In this document: positions 25,768 through 35,214 of the stretch, piece by piece
Layout of the letters: every line of letters begins with the position of its first letter
Position numbering within the stretch: the first letter of the stretch is position 1
Assembly (NCBI GenBank): GCA_016707525.1
Contig: JADJHP010000001.1
Span: 620,001-684,000, forward strand
Direction of reading: 5' to 3'
Source of the DNA: Ignavibacteriota bacterium
GTDB taxonomy: Bacteria; Bacteroidota; Ignavibacteria; UBA10030; UBA6906
DNA length: 64,000 nucleotides
The notes under the pieces: model-generated
The model's database searches: none
Seen by the model: the letters and a program-made list of their open reading frames with translations, nothing else
Told to the model about the DNA's origin: nothing
Translations under genes and position numbers: made by a program

Positions 25768-26337
25768 GTGGCAGGAACGCAGGACGAACAGCACCTCATA
25801 GCGGCAGTGAAAGAAGGCGATCTCGAGGCATTCGAGACGCTCTTCACGCGGTATCAGCCGGCCCTTCTGCGCAGCATCACCTTTCAGACACGGGATGTCG
25901 AAGCAGCGCATGATATCGTGCAGGAGACGTTCCTCCGCATCTGGCAACACCGCGGGTCCCTCAAACCCGGACTGAGCTTTCAGGCGCTGGTGTACCGTAT
26001 CGGTTTGAACCTCGTGCGTGATATGTACCGGCATGCCGATACGCGCCAGCGGACCGCGGCAGACGTTCCACCTCCGCTCCCGCCCGAAGGGGCGGATCCT
26101 GTGAACGCCACGGCACACGCACTCCTCCAGGACGAGCTGCGGCGCATCCTGAGAGAGGAACTCCCGGAACGTTGCCGCGCGGTGTTTCACTTGAGCCGGT
26201 TGGAGGGGTTGTCAACAACAGAGGTAGCGAAGCAGCTCCACATCAGTCCGAAGACGGTCGAGAATCAATTGACGAAGGCCCTCCGCATCGTGCGGAGGGC
26301 CCTCCGTCACCACCTGCCTCCTGATTCCCGTGGATGA
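25768..26337 (+). CDS. ECF-type RNA polymerase sigma factor
   Basis: A 189-residue group-4 sigma factor. Region 2 (LFTRYQPALLRSITF, HDIVQETFLRIWQHRGSLKP) and region 4 (LPERCRAVFHLSRLEGLSTT, VAKQLHISPKTVENQLTKALR) are complete, with the linker between. The GTG at 25768 follows AGGAGAG by four bases and fits the family's start. Divergent from fecR and the receptor; a fecI-type regulator that should turn on the receptor operon and perhaps itself. Sequence alone cannot show its target promoters. Confidence 0.92.
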   Translation: MAGTQDEQHLIAAVKEGDLEAFETLFTRYQPALLRSITFQTRDVEAAHDIVQETFLRIWQHRGSLKPGLSFQALVYRIGLNLVRDMYRHADTRQRTAADVPPPLPPEGADPVNATAHALLQDELRRILREELPERCRAVFHLSRLEGLSTTEVAKQLHISPKTVENQLTKALRIVRRALRHHLPPDSRG

Positions 26338-26366
26338 ATGCACGCGGCCTCAGGAGTCCTCTGGCA

Positions 26367-29222
26367 TCACCTCATCAACACCATCTTTCTCGTTTCAGTG
26401 TGCGTGCGGCCGGGCGTTTGTTCGGATGAGGCTTCGAACCGGTATATGTAGACGCCCGATGAAAGCCCCACCGCGTCGAAGCGCTCCTCATAGAACCCCG
26501 CTTCACGCACCCCTGCCACACCCCGCATCACTTCCTGTCCGAGCAGGTTGTAGACCGTGAGCACAACAGAGCTTCGCTCCGGAACGCCATACCGGATCGT
26601 CGTCGAAGGATTGAACGGGTTCGGGTACGCCGGCAGCAACTGATATGTCGCCGGCGGCGTCTCCCCTTCCACGATCCCGGTCAGCGTCCCGTTCCCCTGC
26701 ACATACACCGTGTCCGCTCCCGGATGCGCGTTGCTGCTCACGAGGATCCATCCGCTTACCGCGCCCTGTGCCACAGGGGCGAACCGTATCGTATCGGCCA
26801 CCGAGCCTGCCACCGGCACCATGCACTGGGTGAGACGCGGTGTGAAGACCGGCAACGACGACGTGACAGATGCGATCGTGATCTGCTGATTCCCGCTGTT
26901 GCCGAAGCTCACGACGGAATCACGTGTCGTCCCGACACGCACATTGCCAAAGTTGATCGTCGACCGCGAGAACGTCAGGAGATACGTGGCACCAACACCG
27001 CGCACCTTGATCGTATCAGGCGCACCCTGGGCATTGCTTGCGATGATGATGCTGCCTGCGGCAGGTCCCGGAGCACCCGGAGCAAAACGGAGTGTATCGA
27101 GCCGCGACGCACCCGGTGGCACCACCATGGCCGTGCGGGTGCTGCGGAAGATCGACCCGACCCCGGTGATGGACGTGACCCTCAACGTGTCCTGTCCGGT
27201 ATTCTGGATCGTGATCACCGTGTCGCGCTGGCTCCCCACGCGCACGGCCCCGAAGTTCACAGAGTCCACCGACGTCGTGATCTGCGCGGTGACCCCGGGG
27301 TTCGTGCCGATGTTGAGCAGGAACGGACGGGTACATTCGCGCATCGCCGGTCCGTAGCCTCCCCCTTCTGACACGTCACGGTCGTAGTCCCACATCTGCA
27401 CCTTCCAGTAGACCCGCCGGTACTGCTGCAATCCTTCGACGGTGAAATAGTTCGCAGGGAGCGACAATGCGATCGTGTCGCTTTCGAATTCATTCCCGCC
27501 CGGCGACTTCGTGTACGTCTTCAGCCCCGGCGATGTGAATGTGCTCACGCTGTCGAACAGTATCCGTACCTGACTGATGTTCTTGTTCGTCTGGTTGAAC
27601 GGATCGGGGTCCTTGTTGTTCTTCCAGCGGAACTGCACCTGACCCGGAACAAAGCCGCTGTCGGGCGGTGAGATCAGTACGAACGGGTCCGGTGGATCGT
27701 TCTGCCGGTCCAGGAAGTACCCGAACCATTGGCCCGCGACACTCGTGTCCAGTCCGTCCGTTGCATACGGGCGGAAGTACACGCCGAAGTTCTCATACGC
27801 GGCAAGCGAGAACTGCAGCGTGTCACGCTGATCGTCGATCACGCCTTTCGATTCGAAGGGCCCCAGCCGGAGGCGGAACTGTTCCCCCACCGTGTGGTGC
27901 GCATGGGAGGTGTCCCCCCGCCGTGCGGTGAGACTGTCCGTGTACAGCATGATCCCGTAGGTGAGCGTATCCAATTCCCAATCGCCGCCGTAGGATCCCC
28001 GGCGGTCGCCACCTTTCTTGAAACTATAGATCATCCGTGATGCGGTGTCGATGCCCGCGTACACATCTCCGTTCGTGCTGAGATACCACATCGATTGCGA
28101 CTGAACGAAGATACTGGGCTCGACCGGTGGTGCGGGAGGCGAGTTACGATAACAGTACTGCTCCAGCCAGGCGGTCGTGTCATTCGCTGCAGAGATGGCC
28201 CGGATGCGAACCATATACACCGTGCTGTCCTTCACAAGTCCTGCCGGAATGGTGTGTGTCGTCCCGGACGAGAGTGCGGCAACACGCACGATACGCTCGG
28301 CCTTCAGCAGCGTCTTCCCAGGGATCACGGCGGCCCCCGCAGACATCCGTGTCAGGTGATCGCTGATCACGGGTGCCCCGTTCTCATCCACGTTCGTCCA
28401 GATCTCCACCTCGTACGCCGATTGTGTTCCGGCGGTCACATTCCATCCCAGTTTCAGAGCGCTTCCGCTCTTGAGCCGGTATGCCCGGGTTGTATCATTG
28501 ATGGTGAATCCGCCGATGGCCAGCGCCGGTGGGCCGCCGGGGCCCGCCGGTACAAGGTGGACGAATCCCCAGGTCTTGAACGCTGGCACGGTCACGGGCC
28601 CCACATGCCCCGTCACGGAGTCCACCCCATACGCACTACCCAGCATCACCCCCTGCGGGTTGTCGATCGAGTAGAACATCACCTGCATCAACTGCCCGTG
28701 CAGCGACGGGGAGACAGCGAAGTGGATGGCTGTCGGCCCGACGGCGATCCCTGCACGTGAAGGGATCTCCACGCTGTCGTTCAGCATCTGATACACGTAG
28801 GAGTGCACCAGAGTATCCTGGAACCGGAAGATGCGCATGGTCGCCGGTATCCCCGTGCCGGCAACATCGTTCACCGGAAGCGCGTACGTGAACCACTTGC
28901 TCAACGTATCACGGATGGCCGTGGCGACGGCACGCTTGTCAGGATCGCTCGCATGTTGCCAGGAGGTGTATGCCTGGCCGTACAACGGCGGGGGATATCC
29001 ATTGGGCTCGTTGATGTGATGCGCGATCGTAATGAACCGGCCGCCCCCGTATGTTGACGACGTCGTCACGGCCTTGTCTGCCAGGCTTGCCCATGTGGCA
29101 TTTCCTTGCGTTGCGCCCTTTTCGTCCTGCCATCCGGCATACTCAACGTTGCCGCGGACCGCGATCACGGTACCGCCGTTCTGGACGAACGTGAGCAATT
29201 GCGTGCGTTGATTGTTGGTCAA
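26367..29222 (-). CDS. C-terminal part of a giant type IX secreted protein (frameshifted gene)
   Basis: This frame encodes 951 residues. It begins TNNQRTQLLTFVQNGGTVIA, a continuation of the preceding fragment. Around residues 640-840 are two choice-of-anchor/ASH-type repeats (SVNFGAVRVGSQRDTVITI, STINFGNVRVGTTRDSVVSF). The end has the type IX sorting domain (AYPNPFNPSTTIRYGVPE, then KMVLMR at the terminus), which marks it for export and surface attachment. It overlaps the middle fragment in a different frame, so the intact gene is 26367-30582 with two single-base breaks (1405 residues if repaired). The substrate or role is unknown. Confidence 0.85.
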   Translation of the reverse strand: MTNNQRTQLLTFVQNGGTVIAVRGNVEYAGWQDEKGATQGNATWASLADKAVTTSSTYGGGRFITIAHHINEPNGYPPPLYGQAYTSWQHASDPDKRAVATAIRDTLSKWFTYALPVNDVAGTGIPATMRIFRFQDTLVHSYVYQMLNDSVEIPSRAGIAVGPTAIHFAVSPSLHGQLMQVMFYSIDNPQGVMLGSAYGVDSVTGHVGPVTVPAFKTWGFVHLVPAGPGGPPALAIGGFTINDTTRAYRLKSGSALKLGWNVTAGTQSAYEVEIWTNVDENGAPVISDHLTRMSAGAAVIPGKTLLKAERIVRVAALSSGTTHTIPAGLVKDSTVYMVRIRAISAANDTTAWLEQYCYRNSPPAPPVEPSIFVQSQSMWYLSTNGDVYAGIDTASRMIYSFKKGGDRRGSYGGDWELDTLTYGIMLYTDSLTARRGDTSHAHHTVGEQFRLRLGPFESKGVIDDQRDTLQFSLAAYENFGVYFRPYATDGLDTSVAGQWFGYFLDRQNDPPDPFVLISPPDSGFVPGQVQFRWKNNKDPDPFNQTNKNISQVRILFDSVSTFTSPGLKTYTKSPGGNEFESDTIALSLPANYFTVEGLQQYRRVYWKVQMWDYDRDVSEGGGYGPAMRECTRPFLLNIGTNPGVTAQITTSVDSVNFGAVRVGSQRDTVITIQNTGQDTLRVTSITGVGSIFRSTRTAMVVPPGASRLDTLRFAPGAPGPAAGSIIIASNAQGAPDTIKVRGVGATYLLTFSRSTINFGNVRVGTTRDSVVSFGNSGNQQITIASVTSSLPVFTPRLTQCMVPVAGSVADTIRFAPVAQGAVSGWILVSSNAHPGADTVYVQGNGTLTGIVEGETPPATYQLLPAYPNPFNPSTTIRYGVPERSSVVLTVYNLLGQEVMRGVAGVREAGFYEERFDAVGLSSGVYIYRFEASSEQTPGRTHTETRKMVLMR

Positions 29223-30337
29223 CCGGAATGACTCAGGAGAAAGATGACCTTGAACGGTGTGAGGTCATTCTGCGACAGGTCATCCGGTACACCGAGCTTG
29301 TCCGGTTTGAACCAGATCACCCGGCAGGCGCGGTTCAGGTCGATCACCGCATCGAGGAGACCGGTGAATCCCCGTGCATCGTCGAGGGTCTGGGCCTGCG
29401 ACATGACCACACCGATGTCCCCTGCGGGACTGACACTGTTCAGGATGGCACGCTGGGTCTGCGCCAGGAAATAGGCGGGGTAGGTCCCTGTGGACGGATA
29501 CCCCAGTTGCGGCAGTCCGCCGCTGGCATACATCGTGGCTGCCGTATGCAGGACCGCATTCGTCTGGACCGGCTCGGGATAGAGATCGGTCGGCTGTGCG
29601 AGCGGGATGTCGGTGAGCGTGGGCGGGGACCACAGGACAAAGCGCTTCCCGATGCTATGGAATGCCTTCACCCGTGCCGTCAATGCGCCGTCATACGGGA
29701 ACAGCTCCCCCCACTCAAAGAATTCGCCGATCGCATAGTCGCTGACGGCGTACCCTGCACCACTGGCGCCGCCGATATTGCTGGCACCGTTCAACGCGAT
29801 CGTATATTCTTTCCCCTTCGTCGCGGCATAGGCGGTGCAACTGTCCTTCAGCGCCTGCCATCCCTGCCGGGTGCGGACGGCTTTGAATTCGTACCAATGC
29901 TGCAGCAGCGCCTTGACCTCCGCGGGGTCGCCATCGGTGTTCATCACCGTTTCATCCGTCTTTCCGATGCTGATCAGGTATTGGCGGATTGTTTGCGTGG
30001 CCGGATCCCAGGTACCGGTGCTCACCCCGAGTGCGGTGATGTAGTCCCGGAACGGAGTCATGTCGTGGGCATTGAATGCATCGGGTGGCTCGGTCCAGGC
30101 GCAATCGTGCTGGGAACCGTCCGCCCCGGCATCGATCGCCCGTTTGATGCAGGCGACCAGGAAGTTGCGCCACGCACTATCCACGACCGAGTGCTGGTTC
30201 TTCCCGCCGATGATCAGGTACTGCCCTTCAAGAGTCCTGCACGCACCAAAATATGGGTCGGTGATCCCCTGCCCATCCGCAAGGATCGAATCCACGCTTC
30301 CTTCCAGGAACGAGCCGTCAAGATTGACCCAGTATTT
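29219..30337 (-). CDS. Middle part of the giant type IX secreted protein
   Basis: This frame reads KYWVNLDGSFLEGSVDSI, then GQYLIIGGKNQHSVVDSAW and ADGSQHDCAWTEPPDAFNAHD, up to TPFKVIFL before the break near 29236. It looks like a TIM-barrel-type catalytic region (ordered beta-alpha units with conserved Asp/Glu/Trp), reminiscent of glycosidases, but no named family can be given. One missing C at the CC of 29236-29237 would turn the reading into FLPESFRLTNNQ and continue into the C-terminal part. Confidence 0.75.
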   Translation of the reverse strand, partial: KYWVNLDGSFLEGSVDSILADGQGITDPYFGACRTLEGQYLIIGGKNQHSVVDSAWRNFLVACIKRAIDAGADGSQHDCAWTEPPDAFNAHDMTPFRDYITALGVSTGTWDPATQTIRQYLISIGKTDETVMNTDGDPAEVKALLQHWYEFKAVRTRQGWQALKDSCTAYAATKGKEYTIALNGASNIGGASGAGYAVSDYAIGEFFEWGELFPYDGALTARVKAFHSIGKRFVLWSPPTLTDIPLAQPTDLYPEPVQTNAVLHTAATMYASGGLPQLGYPSTGTYPAYFLAQTQRAILNSVSPAGDIGVVMSQAQTLDDARGFTGLLDAVIDLNRACRVIWFKPDKLGVPDDLSQNDLTPFKVIFLLSHSG

Positions 30338-30582
30338 CCTCCCTGGGCATGAACAGCACTGATCAGAGGCCGCGCCTTCTCGACATCGCTCCTGACATGG
30401 AACATGTACTCGAGGCCACCAAGATGAGCCTGGACGCTTGGCATGAGCGGTGCCGGGATCCCCTGATACACCGTTCCGGCAAAATGGACGTCCTGCAACC
30501 ACGTGGCATGAGGAAAGAGCGTGGGCTGTTGCGCGTAAGCAACAGTCGACAACAGGAACATGCAGATGATAGATTTTTTCAT
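30338..30582 (-). CDS. N-terminal part of the giant type IX secreted protein
   Basis: ATG 30582, with GAGGAG six bases upstream, starts a signal peptide MKKSIICMFLLSTVAYAQ and a domain start ATWLQDVHFAGTVYQGIP, up to SAVHAQGG. The frame then goes off at the AAA (30335-30337): adding one A gives GGKYWVNLDGSF and joins the next fragment. The signal peptide plus the distant sorting domain show that the three pieces are one exported protein. Confidence 0.8.
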
Positions 30583-30753
30583 GAGTCTCCTCGAACTGGT
30601 GTGCGGGGCTTTCCCAACCCACAGGCGCACGAGCCACTTCCCCGCGTCGGACCTCGGAGGTCGTGGCAGTCCAGGTCTCAAAAAGCATGCTAGCGATGTC
30701 GTTCGGAAGGTGCCGGAAATGGCGGCAAATCGGGGATTTTATGAAAAGAGAGA

Positions 30754-30796
30754 GGCCACCCTGCGGTATCACCTATCTGATATCCGCAGGGTGGCC
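30754..30796 (-). terminator. Rho-independent terminator
   Basis: Thirteen-pair stem (30754-30766 with 30784-30796), followed on the minus strand by TCTCTCTTTTC. It ends the aminotransferase gene. Confidence 0.85.
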
Positions 30797-30815
30797 AGTA
30801 TTCGCCAGGGGGTGA

Positions 30816-32150
30816 TCAGTTGCGGGGAATGCCTTTCCGGGCAATGGTCTCCATGACATCGCAGAAACGGTCGAGTTCCCGGAGCGACGTGTACACATTC
30901 GGCGTGATCCGGTTCCCTTTGAACTCTTCGTGGTTGATCGCAACGGTGAAGATCTTATGCTTGTCCATGAGATACTTTGTGATCTCTGCCGGATCGACGC
31001 CCGGGATCTCAACCAGCGCGATGCCGCATGACTGGTCTATGCCGAACGATGTATGGAAGCGTACGTTCGGCAATGACTCGAGCTTTCCCGCCCAGTACGA
31101 CCGGAGGAACCGGAGTCGCTCTTCCTTCCGCTTCGCTCCGAGGCCCTGGTGGAACAGGATCGCCTCCCCGATGGCCAGGCGTATAGCTGCCGAGTGCGTG
31201 CCGATCTCCTCGAACTTCCGGATATCGCTGCGTTGCTTGTGCTCGGCGGCCATCAACGGCCAGATCTTTTCGATCTTGTCGCGTTTCACGAAGAGGAGTC
31301 CCGTCCCTTTCGGGGCATACAACCACTTGTGAAGGCTGGTGCCGAAGTAATCGCACTGCAGGTCCTTCCAGCTGAAATCGAAATGCGCGAACGAGTGCGC
31401 ACCATCCACGATGCACTCGATGCCTTTGCTGCGCGCCAGGGCACAGATCGCCTTGACCGGCGTGATCTGTCCGGTAAGGAACACGGCGTGGGAGATGAGG
31501 ATCACTTTCGTTCGTGGCGTGATCCCGCCTTCGATCGCGTCGTAGATTTCCTGCAGGCTCTTCGGCGGCGTAGGGTACTTCACCTGTTTCAGCACGATCT
31601 TCTCGCGCAGCTCGCGCTGCTTGATCGTCGTGATCATGCGGGGGTAGTCCTGCGTGGTGGTCAGGACCTCATCCCCCGCCTTCAGGTCGAGGCCGAACAG
31701 GCAGTTCTCCAGTGCCTCCGAAGCATTGCGCACAATGGCGATCTCTTCGGCGTCACACCCGAACACGCCCGCGAGTCCCGTCCGCACGTTCTCGCTCTGC
31801 GGCTCAAGGATCTGCCACATCGTATACGGGGGGACATCCTCCTGCTCCCATGTGTAGCGGACCAGGGCTTCCGTGACGATGCGTGGGGAAGGCGATACGC
31901 CGCCATTGTTCAGGTTGATGATGCTGCGGGTGCTGTTGAACGCGCGCTGGATCTCGAACCAGAAATCCTCATCCGTTGCAGCGGCCTCCGGGGAGAGCCC
32001 CGCGACGCGGGACGTGGCGGCATGCAGCTCCTGATACAACCCGGCAACGGTCGACGAGGCAAGCGTGGCAAGGCCGATCCCCTTTCCTACACGCGCCATG
32101 AACTCGCGGCGGTCGTAATCGCAAGGTGGGACACCGTTCTCACTGATCAT
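30816..32150 (-). CDS. Class V aminotransferase / isopenicillin N epimerase-like PLP enzyme with Tat signal
   Basis: A 444-residue fold-type I PLP enzyme. The core carries AIVRNASEALENCLFGLDL, the aspartate-histidine stretch VDGAHSFAHFD and the PLP lysine in GTSLHKWLYAPKGTGLLF. The N-terminus has a twin-arginine signal, DRREFMARVGKGIGLATLAS, so it should be folded with its cofactor and exported to the periplasm. The family includes cysteine desulfurases and isopenicillin N epimerase-like proteins; the substrate is not predictable. It has its own terminator downstream. Unusual features are the exported location and the lack of a nearby partner. Confidence 0.85.
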   Translation of the reverse strand: MISENGVPPCDYDRREFMARVGKGIGLATLASSTVAGLYQELHAATSRVAGLSPEAAATDEDFWFEIQRAFNSTRSIINLNNGGVSPSPRIVTEALVRYTWEQEDVPPYTMWQILEPQSENVRTGLAGVFGCDAEEIAIVRNASEALENCLFGLDLKAGDEVLTTTQDYPRMITTIKQRELREKIVLKQVKYPTPPKSLQEIYDAIEGGITPRTKVILISHAVFLTGQITPVKAICALARSKGIECIVDGAHSFAHFDFSWKDLQCDYFGTSLHKWLYAPKGTGLLFVKRDKIEKIWPLMAAEHKQRSDIRKFEEIGTHSAAIRLAIGEAILFHQGLGAKRKEERLRFLRSYWAGKLESLPNVRFHTSFGIDQSCGIALVEIPGVDPAEITKYLMDKHKIFTVAINHEEFKGNRITPNVYTSLRELDRFCDVMETIARKGIPRN

Positions 32151-32197
32151 GGGACACCTTTCTCTGGTACGGCGTCACGGTGAAGGGCACATCACAC

Positions 32198-32228
32198 AGA
32201 AGGGCCGGGCGTGCCGCCCGGCCCTTCT
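32198..32228. terminator. Strong hairpin between two minus-strand genes
   Basis: Perfect 13-pair stem (32198-32210 with 32216-32228) and a five-base loop, just after the stop of 32242-33927. No clear T run on either side, so it may be a factor-aided terminator or an mRNA 3'-end stabiliser. Confidence 0.55.
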
Positions 32229-32241
32229 GCAGCAACCATCG

Positions 32242-33927
32242 TCATTTCAGCAAGACCATCTTCTTCACGTCGCGGAAGGCGCCGCCGTTCCCCTCCAGCT
32301 GTTCCACGGACAGGCGGGCGAAGTAGGTTCCGCTCGGCACGCGCGCAGTCCATGTGGCCTGGTACATGCCGGGCTCGCGTTCGCCATCTACCAGCGTGGC
32401 CACAAGCTCGCCATACACGTTGAACACCTCGAGGCGTACCTTGCTCCGGTTGGTGAGGGAGTACGGCAGGGTCGTGGACGGGTTGAAGGGATTCGGGTAG
32501 TTCTGCATCAACCCGGCCTGTGCGGGCACGCCCGCGGCTTCGTCGCGCACGTCGGAGGTGCTCGACATCTCGATCACCCACAACGGCACATCGTCAGCCC
32601 AGGTGGTGTAATCCGGGGCATAATTCACGAACACATACTCGTCCTTCCCGTCCTTGTCCATGTCACCGGCCGGATGTCCGTAGAACAAACGCGGTGAGAT
32701 CACACTGGCCGAGGCACCGGCTTCGTTCCAGAGATCAAAGATCACCTGATGCGTCCAGGAGGAAGAATCCGCCGGATCGCCGGTGCCTTTGTATTCGAGG
32801 CTGAAGATCTGGCCATTCGTCTCACCGGCGATCATAAGGTTCCGCTTGCCGTCATGATCGGGATCCGCGATCTGCATCGAGCGGAACTTACCCGCGCCCG
32901 TCTTGGGGATCGTGTAGAGGCGTTTGATGTTGGCCGGGGTCAGGTTGGCGATGTCCGTGACCCCCGTGATGATGAAGATCTCATTGTTCGGTTCCGTCGA
33001 CGCGATGTACATCTCTTTCATCCCGTCATTGTTCACATCATCGACACGCACCGCGTCCAGCGCGCCATGATCAACGTTCGCCGCGGCAGACCACGTGTCC
33101 ACCGCGAAGCGTGTGGCGTAGCTCGTGTCTCCCGTGCACTCAAAGATCCGCAAGGTGAACTTGTTCCAGACGAACATGTAGATCTCTTTCTTCCCATCGC
33201 CGTCGAGATCGCCGGTGGTCGTGCTGTAGTTCGAACCGCCGAACCCGCCCTGGAATTTCCACTTGATCTCGCAGAAATAGAAGCCGTTGAAATCGCCGTC
33301 CACTTTCACCACATAGACGGAGCGGACCGAGGAGCCTTCCTGCCGGACACCCACAACGAGTTCGTTCTTTGCGTCGCCGTCCATGTCCTCGACGACGAGG
33401 CTGTACGGGCGGATGTCATAGTTGTCGGCCACGCCGAGGTTGTACCCACCGGAGTACGTGAACTGGCCCGTCACGTTATCCTTCACGCCATAGTCATTCG
33501 TGCCCGTGACGCCATTCCATTCAAAGAACCAGAGGCGCAGCGGGTTGACATCCGTCGCGGGAACGGAAGGGAACGACACCACGATATCCACGGTGCCGTT
33601 GTTGTTCACATCGCCGACCGCGACACCCATGAAGCTGTTGCCGGCCACAGGCATGAGCCAGGACCACACCAGCTTGTATGTGTCATTCCCGGTCGCTTCG
33701 TACATGCACACCGCGTTCGAGTCGGAGTCCGTCCACGTACAGAGGAATTCCCCCCACCCATCCTTGTCCGTATCGAATCCGGCCTTGACCATGGCCATAT
33801 CGAGGATGTCCTCCCTGGTCAGGTACGCGGGCGTCGTGAGTTTCCACACAGGGGCCCAGGTCTGGGCGAAGAGGGGTACGGCAGAGAGAACGACCAACAC
33901 TGCAATGGCGTAGAAACGTCTCATCAT
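32242..33927 (-). CDS. FG-GAP repeat protein with type IX sorting domain
   Basis: A 561-residue secreted protein. Signal peptide MRRFYAIAVLVVLSAVPLFAQ; the body is built of calcium-binding-like FG-GAP repeats (GVAVGDVNNNGTVDIVVSF, VVEDMDGDAKNELVVGV, TTGDLDGDGKKEIYMFVW, RVDDVNNDGMKEMYIAST, AGDMDKDGKDEYVFV) that fold as a beta-propeller. The C-terminus has YPNPFNPSTTLPYSLTNRS and ends KKMVLLK, a type IX sorting domain. GAGGAG precedes two adjacent ATGs (33927, 33924). Such propellers usually bind surface or polymer ligands; no catalytic domain is present. Confidence 0.88.
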   Translation of the reverse strand: MMRRFYAIAVLVVLSAVPLFAQTWAPVWKLTTPAYLTREDILDMAMVKAGFDTDKDGWGEFLCTWTDSDSNAVCMYEATGNDTYKLVWSWLMPVAGNSFMGVAVGDVNNNGTVDIVVSFPSVPATDVNPLRLWFFEWNGVTGTNDYGVKDNVTGQFTYSGGYNLGVADNYDIRPYSLVVEDMDGDAKNELVVGVRQEGSSVRSVYVVKVDGDFNGFYFCEIKWKFQGGFGGSNYSTTTGDLDGDGKKEIYMFVWNKFTLRIFECTGDTSYATRFAVDTWSAAANVDHGALDAVRVDDVNNDGMKEMYIASTEPNNEIFIITGVTDIANLTPANIKRLYTIPKTGAGKFRSMQIADPDHDGKRNLMIAGETNGQIFSLEYKGTGDPADSSSWTHQVIFDLWNEAGASASVISPRLFYGHPAGDMDKDGKDEYVFVNYAPDYTTWADDVPLWVIEMSSTSDVRDEAAGVPAQAGLMQNYPNPFNPSTTLPYSLTNRSKVRLEVFNVYGELVATLVDGEREPGMYQATWTARVPSGTYFARLSVEQLEGNGGAFRDVKKMVLLK

Positions 33928-34095
33928 GGTGCTCCTCAAAGTAAAGTGATGGGGTAGAAATGTTGAACATCCTCGGACGAACTTCAAGGATGCAGGCGGG
34001 TCACGATGTGGTCAATGTATCCACCCGAGGAGTGAATGTCAACGGCACCGGGCCATTTTTGCACTTTCGGTGCGTGCCATAGGTGAACCGCCGTG

Positions 34096-34124
34096 TTGCT
34101 TTTCCCATACGGCGTGAGTATCAT
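34096..34124 (+). promoter_or_regulatory. Sigma-70 promoter for the 34173-35117 gene
   Basis: -35 TTGCTT (34096-34101), 17-base spacer, -10 TATCAT (34119-34124). It predicts a leader of about 40 bases. Confidence 0.6.
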
Positions 34125-34172
34125 CATGGGACCGTCCGTCCGCATCAGGCAACCATCCCGAAGGACACACGC

Positions 34173-35117
34173 ATGAAGATCCACCTCTCGATCATCGCTC
34201 TTTGTACCCTCATCAGCTCCATGTTTGCGCAGGTTCCCGTGAAGCAGGACGTGTTGAAGATCCTCGGAGATATCCCGGCACCTCCCGCGACGGCCACAGA
34301 AGCTTTCACCCGGATCACCGCGGGCCAGACAACGCCTCCTGGTGAGGTTTCTGCCGCGGCGCTCTTTGCCAATGCAGAATCTCAGTTGAAGGCCGCGGTG
34401 GATGCGTACAAGTCGCAGGAGGCCGCCGTGAAGAACGCGGTACCGCCCGGCGTGAATCCCGATATGGCCCGGATGGCGCAGGACCCCGAGTTCAAGAAGA
34501 AGATGAAATCGATGAGCAAGGAAGAGCGCATGAAGCTCGCGATGTCCATGATGAGTTCCGCACCAGCTCCGGGGACCACTGCGCTCAAGCCCGATCCCCC
34601 GGAGGTCCAGGCGGCACTCGCCGAATGGCAGAAACTGGCGGCGGACATCCAGACGGAATTCAACCGTGGCGTTGCTTTTCAGAACGCCATGACCGCCGCG
34701 ACGGAGGCTGACCGGCGTGTCCACGATGAGATCACCCGCTGGGAACACGCAGAGATCGCGAAGCTGCCGCAGATCAGTTCCGGGGAAATGAGCGCCCCCG
34801 ATCCGGTTCTCGTCAAACGGGTCCGCCTGCAGGGCGCGGACAAGCACATTGCCGCTGCCAACAAGCGCCTCGCTGTTTTCAACAAGGAGTGGGCCGCCCA
34901 GCGCGGGCATGTGCACGCACGGTATGAGGCGTTCTCAGCCAGACTCATCACCGCTGACTATGCCGCCGCGTCCCCGAATTTCTCTTCGCAGAAGATCCTC
35001 TCCGATGCGCAGATGTCCATGCTCAAAGATGTCACCGCGGTCGCACAGCTCTCCCGCGATGCCTACGAGTCCGCCGCGTCATGGGTCGCGCATAAGCATG
35101 CTGTCGAGCGAGACTGA
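34173..35117 (+). CDS. Secreted helical protein of unknown function
   Basis: A 314-residue protein with signal peptide MKIHLSIIALCTLISSMFAQ. The rest is mostly alpha-helical and highly charged (KAAVDAYKSQEAAVKNAV, DPEFKKKMKSMSKEERMKLA, RRVHDEITRWEHAEIAKLP), with no membrane helix, lipobox or sorting domain. The ATG at 34173 has AAGGA eight bases upstream. No known family was recognised. It is divergent from the FG-GAP protein and convergent with the O-acetylesterase gene, so it is its own transcription unit. Confidence 0.72.
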   Translation: MKIHLSIIALCTLISSMFAQVPVKQDVLKILGDIPAPPATATEAFTRITAGQTTPPGEVSAAALFANAESQLKAAVDAYKSQEAAVKNAVPPGVNPDMARMAQDPEFKKKMKSMSKEERMKLAMSMMSSAPAPGTTALKPDPPEVQAALAEWQKLAADIQTEFNRGVAFQNAMTAATEADRRVHDEITRWEHAEIAKLPQISSGEMSAPDPVLVKRVRLQGADKHIAAANKRLAVFNKEWAAQRGHVHARYEAFSARLITADYAAASPNFSSQKILSDAQMSMLKDVTAVAQLSRDAYESAASWVAHKHAVERD

Positions 35118-35144
35118 CTCACCCGTCCCACGGCAGGAACGGCA

Positions 35145-35174
35145 ACGGCCCCCGGATGTGGATCCGGGGGCCGT
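35145..35174. terminator. Hairpin between convergent genes
   Basis: Thirteen-pair perfect stem (35145-35157 with 35162-35174) with a four-base loop between the converging ends of the secreted protein gene and the esterase gene. There is no strong T tract, so it could act in either direction. Confidence 0.6.
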
Positions 35175-35214
35175 GCAAACACCTTGAGCGTTGGGCGGCC
35201 TCGACGGTCTCCCG

